Source: an uncultured Ruminococcus sp. (lineage in GTDB: Bacteria; Bacillota; Clostridia; Oscillospirales; Acutalibacteraceae). From it: a DNA stretch of 10,791 nt. Position numbers and translations under genes: made by a program. The stretch lies in NCBI GenBank assembly GCA_902762335.1, contig CACWNZ010000020.1, positions 1 through 10,791 of the forward strand, in the 5' to 3' direction. The notes beneath the pieces are model-generated. The model was not told the DNA's origin, made no database searches, and was given only the letters and a program-made list of their open reading frames with translations. Positions 5,488 through 10,791 of the stretch are shown piece after piece. Position 1 is the stretch's first letter. Each line of letters begins with the position of its first letter.

Positions 5488-8400
5488 TCCGATAAAAACC
5501 GAAAACTCAGAGAGAGAGGATATTATCCTCAACAGAGATAAAAAGAATATCATAATTTCGGCAGGCGCAGGCGCAGGCAAGACCGAGATGCTCTCAAAGA
5601 GTATACTTACAAGACTCATCAGCGATCCTTCTCTTGAGCCGTCGCAGGTGGTGGCTATCACCTTTACCAATGCCGCGACCGAGGAGCTCAAGACAAGACT
5701 CTATAAAAAATACGAGGAGCTTGAGCAGGAGGCGCAGAAAAACGGAACGGACATAAGGAAGATAAACATAGATGAGATCTTCGTTTCGACTATACACAGC
5801 TTTTGCAGCAGCCTTATAACTCAGATGTCCTTTGAATGCGGACTCGGCATTTCGCCCGAATTTGAGGAGAAGACCGATATGGAACAGGACAGAAGCGTAG
5901 ACGTGTTCATAAGGGAATATATAAGAAGGCACAGCGAGTACGATGCCCTCAGAGAATACAACGGCTATTCGACCTACAAGTATTTAAGAAAAACGTTCAT
6001 CCGGCTTGCTGAAAACCACCCCGAGCTTGAGCTGATAATAGAAAGCACTGCCGCCGGGCCCGGCGCAGATATGAAAAAATGCCTTGACCCGCTAAAAAAT
6101 AATATCGCAGGAATAACGGATATGAAGTCGTCGGGTGAGCTTGCGGCAAAGCTCAGAAGCGCCGCTGCAAACGGTATTGTCAGCAAATACGATTTAGATG
6201 CCGTACTCGAGGCTATAAGAAGTTATTACACGCCCAAGGCAATGGAACTGAGCAACAGACTCTTTCGGATCGTGGAGAGCGCCTATAGGCTGCTTGAGGA
6301 GAACGGCATAGACAAGGATACTATCAAGGATAAGCAGGAAGAATGTATAGAACTGCTCGGTGATACGCTTGATGAGCTCAAAAAAATAAGTGATGAAAGG
6401 CTCCCCGCAGGACTTAAGTGTATGATGAAAAATGACTACGGAGATCTTCTTGATGCAGCTGCCAAGCTTGAAGAAGTGATAGGACAGAAAACGGGTGTGC
6501 TCGTCAAGCTCAAGGCTTTCGCTATAACCAGAATAAGAAAACCCTTTGATGAAAATAAGATGGATCCGTCAAGCTATCCGTATGCAAATTCAAGTGCCAT
6601 GAAAAAAAATTACGAGCCCACGGATGAGGATAAGGAATTATTCGCGGAGCTCGGGGATATATTTGATGCTCTGAATTATAAAGACGTGAGCTCGCTGAGT
6701 AAGGCGTACGAGGAATACTTCAAAAGGCTCAGGGCGGAATATATAAAGGGAATGTACGAGGAATTCGTCGGGACAGAGCGTTCGACGATCAACAGCAACG
6801 ATCTTCTCGTGCTCACAAAGCGGCTCCTGTACGGAAATGACCCCGAGGCGGTCAGAGCGTATTTCAAGAGCAAATACAAGGTGTTCTACGTTGATGAGTT
6901 TCAGGATACGGACTATCTTCAGCTTATGATGATACTTGCTCTTGCGGGCGACGGGAATAAAGGGCTTGAAGAGGGCAGGCTTTTCCTCGTGGGCGACCCG
7001 AAGCAGTCGATATACCGCTTCAGAGGCGCAGAGGTAGAGTTCTATAATCACATGAAGAAAAGCGTGTTCAAGCCTGACGAGTTCCACGATCTGAGACTTA
7101 ACTACCGCTCGGATATAAGCGTAGTAGATTGGATAAACCGCACCTACAGAGAGAAATTTGACGGCGGCAGGATAAGCTATTCCGATATGATACCCGTAAA
7201 GAAATACTCCGACGCTGAAGCTGCGGCTGAACCTTCTGTCGGCGGAGACGGTAAAGCCCCTGCCTTGCCTGCTCTTGATCTCAGCGGCGATAAGCTTCAG
7301 CCGGGCGTATACGGTGAGGATCGAGCGCTTCTTAATGCGGATATCATAGCGGACCGTGTGGTATCGCTTTTAGGCAAAATAATGCCCGTTTATGACAAGG
7401 ATAAAAAGCAGTATTGCGAAAAGACCGTTGCGCCCGAGGATATAATGGTGATAACCTCAACAAAGGATGAAGCGACGGATATATATAAAGCTCTTAAGGC
7501 AAGAAATATCCCCGTTACCGTATCGGGCAAGATAGTCCCTGCCGAAAAAAGAGCAATGCGCAGGCTCAGGGCTCTTATGCGCTACATAGAGAGCGGAACA
7601 AGACTTCGCGCCGCCGAGGTCGCTGCGGCATTTTCGCCCTTGTCGGGACTGCGCGCGGACGGCAGCTTCAGCGGCAACGGCACCGTCATGGACAGCTATA
7701 CTCTTGAGCAGGCTCAGCGGCTGAGCGATATGCTTGCCTCATCTAAGAGTATATATTATTCAAGCGGCGCAATGGCGGTCATATATAACGCTCTCAACAA
7801 GGGCTATCTGCTTGACGGCTATATGAACAGCATGACTCTTAACGACGAGATGCCCCTGCTCTGTCAGTTCATAGAGACTCTCTCGGTGGAGTGCTACGAT
7901 AATATAGGCGCCGTAAACGAGTATATCGCCGACTTTATCAATGAAGAGAAGAAAAACGTTCTCAGTCAATCAAAAGAGGTCAGATGTGTCAGGGTAATGA
8001 ACTTTCATCAGACAAAGGGACTTGAGGCCAATATAGTAATAAACGTCGATTACGGCAACCCGGGGCGCGGCGACTCATATCTGTTTGAGTATTACGCTGA
8101 TGAGAACGGTGAATTCAAGGTGTACCCTGTTCCTAAATGCTATATGCTGCTGTCAAAGGATAAAGAAAAACAAAGAAAGAAGCTCACAGCTGAAGAAGAT
8201 CTGAGAAAAAAATACGTCCGCGACACGAGAGCCGAGTATATCATGCTGATGATGAGTATGAGCGATAACCCGGGTCTGACGGTCCGGATGAATGAAGCCC
8301 CCGCAGTCCCCGCAGCCGAAGTACCCGCAAGGGTATTTACACCCATGCCCCGCGACAAAGCGCTTGAGGACTTTGACACCTGTTATATGTCGGCAAGTCC

Positions 8401-9139
8401 GAGCAGGCTTGAAAAGGAAATAGACCGCGATGACAGCTCTGCCGTCAGAAAAGGCAAGAGGGTCACTTTAGGTGTTGAGAACACCGATGATCTCAGAAAA
8501 AAGGCGGGAGAAATAAGAGGAACGGTCATGCACAGGGCGTTTGAGCTTTATCTTCTCGGCAGAAGGCTGTCCGAAAGGATAACTGACGAGAGGCTGTCCT
8601 GTTATGCAAAGCAGGCGGTCATAGAAAGCATGAATGCCATAGAAGATACGGGTGCAGACAAGGAACAGACAGCCGCGCTCGTTCAGAGCGTTATAAGCGA
8701 TCTGAATGAGTTCAGGGATTGGTTTGAGAGCTCGCCCTATGCCGGATGCCGGACCGCTATGGAAACGCCGTTCAGTATGGTATTGGATAAGAACAGCATG
8801 CGTGCCGATCAGGAGGAGCTTTGCGGTATTATAGAGGCTAACAGAAAGACGGATATGACAAAGTCGGCAAAGAGCGTTCCCGCCGATAAAATATTCTTCA
8901 ACGGCTTCTCGGATCTTATCTGCATAGACGGCGAGGGCAAATTCACCGTAATAGACTACAAATCCGACGAGGCGGGCTATAAGGAAAAAACGATGCTCGA
9001 GATATATAAGCCGCAGCAGCTTGCCTATTATCTTGCCTTTGGCAGCATATTGAAGCAGTATTCGCCGAACAGCCGTGAGCAGCTTCTCTACGCTCCCCAT
9101 GCATTTGTCGACAGGCTGACAATAAAGGGCGAGATATGA
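5468..9139 (+). CDS. addA: AddA, UvrD-like helicase and nuclease subunit of AddAB
   Basis: This 1223-residue protein is close to the usual AddA length. Helicase motifs run in order: Walker A AGAGAGKT (K38), Ia ITFTNAA (64-70), Walker B VDEFQD (D476, E477), III GDPKQSIYRFRG (from 509), IV NYRS (545-548), V HQTKGLE (847-853), and a divergent motif VI YVRDTRA (916-922). The RecB-type nuclease has H1022 in MHRAFE, D1149 in GFSDL, and D1163/K1165 in IDYKSD, so it looks active. AddA is the 3'-5' motor that degrades the unwound strand until AddAB meets a Chi site. The start is set at ATG 5468 because AAGGAGG (5456-5462) lies 5 bases upstream. An in-frame ATG at 5453 precedes that site and is unlikely. 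The gene overlaps addB by 20 bases, which suggests translational coupling and fixed stoichiometry. AddA identity is secure. Confidence 0.95.
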   Translation: MTMTINDPIKTENSEREDIILNRDKKNIIISAGAGAGKTEMLSKSILTRLISDPSLEPSQVVAITFTNAATEELKTRLYKKYEELEQEAQKNGTDIRKINIDEIFVSTIHSFCSSLITQMSFECGLGISPEFEEKTDMEQDRSVDVFIREYIRRHSEYDALREYNGYSTYKYLRKTFIRLAENHPELELIIESTAAGPGADMKKCLDPLKNNIAGITDMKSSGELAAKLRSAAANGIVSKYDLDAVLEAIRSYYTPKAMELSNRLFRIVESAYRLLEENGIDKDTIKDKQEECIELLGDTLDELKKISDERLPAGLKCMMKNDYGDLLDAAAKLEEVIGQKTGVLVKLKAFAITRIRKPFDENKMDPSSYPYANSSAMKKNYEPTDEDKELFAELGDIFDALNYKDVSSLSKAYEEYFKRLRAEYIKGMYEEFVGTERSTINSNDLLVLTKRLLYGNDPEAVRAYFKSKYKVFYVDEFQDTDYLQLMMILALAGDGNKGLEEGRLFLVGDPKQSIYRFRGAEVEFYNHMKKSVFKPDEFHDLRLNYRSDISVVDWINRTYREKFDGGRISYSDMIPVKKYSDAEAAAEPSVGGDGKAPALPALDLSGDKLQPGVYGEDRALLNADIIADRVVSLLGKIMPVYDKDKKQYCEKTVAPEDIMVITSTKDEATDIYKALKARNIPVTVSGKIVPAEKRAMRRLRALMRYIESGTRLRAAEVAAAFSPLSGLRADGSFSGNGTVMDSYTLEQAQRLSDMLASSKSIYYSSGAMAVIYNALNKGYLLDGYMNSMTLNDEMPLLCQFIETLSVECYDNIGAVNEYIADFINEEKKNVLSQSKEVRCVRVMNFHQTKGLEANIVINVDYGNPGRGDSYLFEYYADENGEFKVYPVPKCYMLLSKDKEKQRKKLTAEEDLRKKYVRDTRAEYIMLMMSMSDNPGLTVRMNEAPAVPAAEVPARVFTPMPRDKALEDFDTCYMSASPSRLEKEIDRDDSSAVRKGKRVTLGVENTDDLRKKAGEIRGTVMHRAFELYLLGRRLSERITDERLSCYAKQAVIESMNAIEDTGADKEQTAALVQSVISDLNEFRDWFESSPYAGCRTAMETPFSMVLDKNSMRADQEELCGIIEANRKTDMTKSAKSVPADKIFFNGFSDLICIDGEGKFTVIDYKSDEAGYKEKTMLEIYKPQQLAYYLAFGSILKQYSPNSREQLLYAPHAFVDRLTIKGEI

Positions 9140-9164
9140 TCCATTCTGAAAGGAAACAACACAC

Positions 9165-9926
9165 ATGATAACCGATGCATATCACGATGAAAAGGAAGCT
9201 CTGTTCGACCCCGGAGCTTCCTTAGGCGAACGCGGATCTATCTGCGACACTGCTATAGCTACCTTTTCCCATGAGATACTCAATGCCGTTCTTGAAAAAT
9301 ATCCCCATGAGGAGATAGCGGGCATAAACAGCGTGAACGGATACAGACCCGCTTATCTGCTTGACGTGAACAGCAGAAGGGTCATATTCTATATGTCGCT
9401 CATCGGCTCGTGTCCGGCGGGTACGCATATTATAGAGCTGCAGTGGCAGACGGGCTTCAAAAGGCTCATAATGTTCGGCTCTGCGGGCGCGCTCGACAGC
9501 AAAGCCGTAAAGGGAAAATTCGTCATACCAACTCATGCATACCGTGATGAGGGACTTTCCTATCATTATGCCCCTCCGTCGGATTATCTCACGATAAAGA
9601 ACGGCGGCGCTTTGGCGGATATTTTCCGTGAGCTCGGACTGCCTTACGTCTGCGGAAGGGTATGGACTACGGACGGGATATACAGAGAGACCCGCACCGC
9701 TGTAGAAAAGCGCAGGAGCGAGGGCTGCATAGCCGTTGAAATGGAGCTTGCCGGAGTTCAGGCGGTGTGCGACTATCACGGCATAGAGCTGTATGATTTT
9801 CTCGTTACGGGCGACGTGCTTGACGGAGAGGTCTACGACTACGGGGAGCTTGACGCGGCAAACCATTCTGTCGATAAATTCAGTGTTGCGCTGAAGCTGC
9901 TTGAAAAGCTGGACGGCAGAGCATGA
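9165..9926 (+). CDS. Nucleoside phosphorylase, PNP/UDP family (uridine-phosphorylase-like)
   Basis: This 253-residue protein has the size and motif order of family-I nucleoside phosphorylases, which split nucleosides with phosphate into a base and ribose-1-phosphate in cytoplasmic salvage. Visible signatures are the phosphate-site glycine turn GSAGAL (105-110), TTDGIYRET (168-176), the ribose-binding VEMELAG (191-197), and GDVLD (216-220), where family members have a conserved base-contacting Asp. The YRET and VEMEL segments favour uridine phosphorylase-like over trimeric purine enzymes, but substrate specificity cannot be read reliably. The start has AAAGGA (9149-9154) 10 bases before the ATG. 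It lies 25 bases after addA on the same strand, with no terminator or promoter between. It is therefore probably the third gene of the addBA transcript and is followed directly by a strong terminator. The family is confident; the preferred substrate is not. Confidence 0.88.
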   Translation: MITDAYHDEKEALFDPGASLGERGSICDTAIATFSHEILNAVLEKYPHEEIAGINSVNGYRPAYLLDVNSRRVIFYMSLIGSCPAGTHIIELQWQTGFKRLIMFGSAGALDSKAVKGKFVIPTHAYRDEGLSYHYAPPSDYLTIKNGGALADIFRELGLPYVCGRVWTTDGIYRETRTAVEKRRSEGCIAVEMELAGVQAVCDYHGIELYDFLVTGDVLDGEVYDYGELDAANHSVDKFSVALKLLEKLDGRA

Positions 9927-9949
9927 AAACGAAATAAAGCGCAAAAAAT

Positions 9950-9983
9950 GACCTCCGATCGTGATGATCGGAGGTCTGTTTTT
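9950..9983. terminator. Bidirectional intrinsic terminator between convergent genes
   Basis: GACCTCCGATC (9950-9960) and GATCGGAGGTC (9966-9976) form a perfect 11-bp stem with a GTGAT loop. On the plus strand TGTTTTT follows, ending the addB-addA-phosphorylase transcript. On the minus strand the stem is followed by A then six T residues (complement of 9943-9949), ending the TPM-like gene, whose stop codon is at 9984-9982. Both genes therefore share one hairpin. Confidence 0.92.
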
Positions 9984-10791
9984 ATCTGTGATGTCCGCTG
10001 CTTGAGCTGCTCGGACCGGAGGGACGTGATGAGCCGCCGCCCGAAGGACCCGAGGGTCCGCGTGAGGGTCTCGGAGGGGATCTGCGAGGGGGAGGCGGAG
10101 GAGGTCTGTGGTGGTGTCTGCGGCCCGAATATCCGCCGTAGTAGCCGCCGCTTCTGTAATAGCTGCTCCCGCCGCTGTAGCCGCCGCCGTATCCGCCGCC
10201 GCCGCAGCCGCCGCATGAGCAGATCCTGCCTATGGCGCGGGCAATAGCGGATAAGATGAGTAATATCACTATAATGACTATGGCGCCGACTATGTAGAAT
10301 ATGAAGGTGGGCATACCCCATATCGTATCGGGATCCGAGTTCTGCGAAGAGCGGGGCGTCCGGTCCTGACGGGGCTGCTGAGGATCATAATAGCCGCTTG
10401 CCGACGAGGGCTGATCCACCCTGCCGCTGTACTGAGCCGTTATCTCGCTGAAGCCCTGAAGCAGAGCTTGTTCTACCTTATCGGAATATATAGGCTTGCC
10501 GCTTGAGGGAAGATACTGGTACATCGACTGAAGTATCTTGTTCCTTGCAGTCTCGTTAAAGTAATTCTCGGCCTTGTTGAGTACGCGCACGGTATCGTAT
10601 GAGGGAGAATAGCCCTCAAAGTCAAGATAGATGAACATGGAGTCGGAATTTACACCGAATACGGCCGCTGCGCAGTCGTAGGTAAAGTTCTCGGTCTCGT
10701 CGTCCGTTCTGTAGTTGCCGCCGAGAAATACGGCTATTTTTATGTTGGTACCTTTGGCTGTCTCCTGAAGCTTTTTCCACACCGCCACCTG
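9982..10791 (-). CDS. TPM-domain-like membrane protein with low-complexity Gly/Tyr/Ser and Pro/Arg/Ser tail, 5' end missing
   Basis: The frame stays open to the right edge (270 codons). The GTG near the edge is preceded by in-frame codons, so the true start lies outside the window. The first 120 visible residues (KGTNIKIAVFLGGNY, then SDSMFIYLDFEG) resemble the alternating strand pattern of TPM domains, which are found in many bacterial membrane or secreted proteins of poorly defined function. A polar linker follows, then one strong membrane helix (IFYIVGAIVIIVILLILSAI) with arginines after it, implying an outside N-terminus and a cytoplasmic tail. The tail starts with CSCGGCGGGG, runs through Gly/Tyr/Ser repeats, then a His/Arg stretch with six prolines, and ends in Pro/Ser/Gly/Arg repeats and GHHR. 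TPM proteins commonly have a helix and a Gly-rich end; the long mixed tail here is more elaborate. The TPM call is probable, not certain. Confidence 0.68.
   Translation of the reverse strand, partial: QVAVWKKLQETAKGTNIKIAVFLGGNYRTDDETENFTYDCAAAVFGVNSDSMFIYLDFEGYSPSYDTVRVLNKAENYFNETARNKILQSMYQYLPSSGKPIYSDKVEQALLQGFSEITAQYSGRVDQPSSASGYYDPQQPRQDRTPRSSQNSDPDTIWGMPTFIFYIVGAIVIIVILLILSAIARAIGRICSCGGCGGGGYGGGYSGGSSYYRSGGYYGGYSGRRHHHRPPPPPPRRSPPRPSRGPSGPSGGGSSRPSGPSSSSSGHHR

Noticed and set aside
8468..9166. Minus-strand open frame of 232 codons inside addA
   Set aside because: It is antisense to the AddA nuclease domain, which carries conserved catalytic residues; the frame shows no recognisable domain.
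9222..9944. Minus-strand open frame of 240 codons across the phosphorylase gene
   Set aside because: It is a complete shadow of a well-supported plus-strand enzyme and would also run through the shared terminator.
10080..10215. Repeated CCGCCG-type triplets as a non-coding tandem repeat
   Set aside because: The triplets are in frame and encode the Gly/Tyr-rich and Pro-rich tail of the minus-strand protein, so protein composition explains them.
10786..10788. GTG near the right edge as the start of the TPM-like gene
   Set aside because: In-frame codons continue to the window edge, no ribosome binding site can be seen, and the signal peptide and domain start expected in such proteins are absent, so the gene is truncated by the window.

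Overview
The window looks like chromosomal DNA of a Gram-positive anaerobe of the Clostridia, most likely a Ruminococcus-type member of the Oscillospiraceae. This rests on the AddAB recombination enzymes (rather than RecBCD), strong purine-rich ribosome binding sites, sigma-A promoters with TTGAAA at -35, a ThrH-type HAD enzyme, and moderate GC content. The genus is inferred from general resemblance and no database was searched.

Layout: (1) Positions 1-934, minus strand: the N-terminal 70 codons of a multi-pass membrane protein running off the left edge, preceded by a small lipoprotein gene. Each has its own TTGAAA-N17-TAT(A/C)AT promoter. (2) Positions 935-1501: a 567-base divergent intergenic region without a convincing gene. 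It holds the lipoprotein promoter, an AT-rich heptamer repeat next to a GC hairpin, a separate 7-bp palindrome, and a dense cluster of GC palindromes (1261-1438) that looks like a dispersed repeat. The cluster ends at an extended -10 promoter. (3) Positions 1502-2155: thrH with its own promoter, ribosome binding site and terminator. (4) Positions 2187-9983: one apparent transcription unit, promoter - addB - addA - nucleoside phosphorylase - terminator. addB and addA overlap and the phosphorylase follows after 25 bases. (5) Positions 9982-10791, minus strand: the C-terminal part of a TPM-like membrane protein with a Gly/Tyr/Ser- and Pro/Arg/Ser-rich tail. It converges on the phosphorylase and shares its bidirectional terminator.

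How the genes work together: AddA (helicase and nuclease) and AddB (nuclease with an iron-sulfur cluster and a degenerate helicase fold) form the complex that resects double-strand breaks and loads RecA. The phosphorylase could salvage nucleosides, perhaps including those arising from resected DNA, but that link rests on gene order alone. The remaining genes appear functionally independent.

I did not find a clear new defence, mobile or regulatory system. The most rewarding items are the loss of the Walker A motif in AddB, an altered motif VI and a hexamer-repeat-encoded P-loop in AddA, the addBA-phosphorylase linkage, and the structured intergenic repeat cluster. No tRNA, rRNA, CRISPR array, transposase or riboswitch was recognised.
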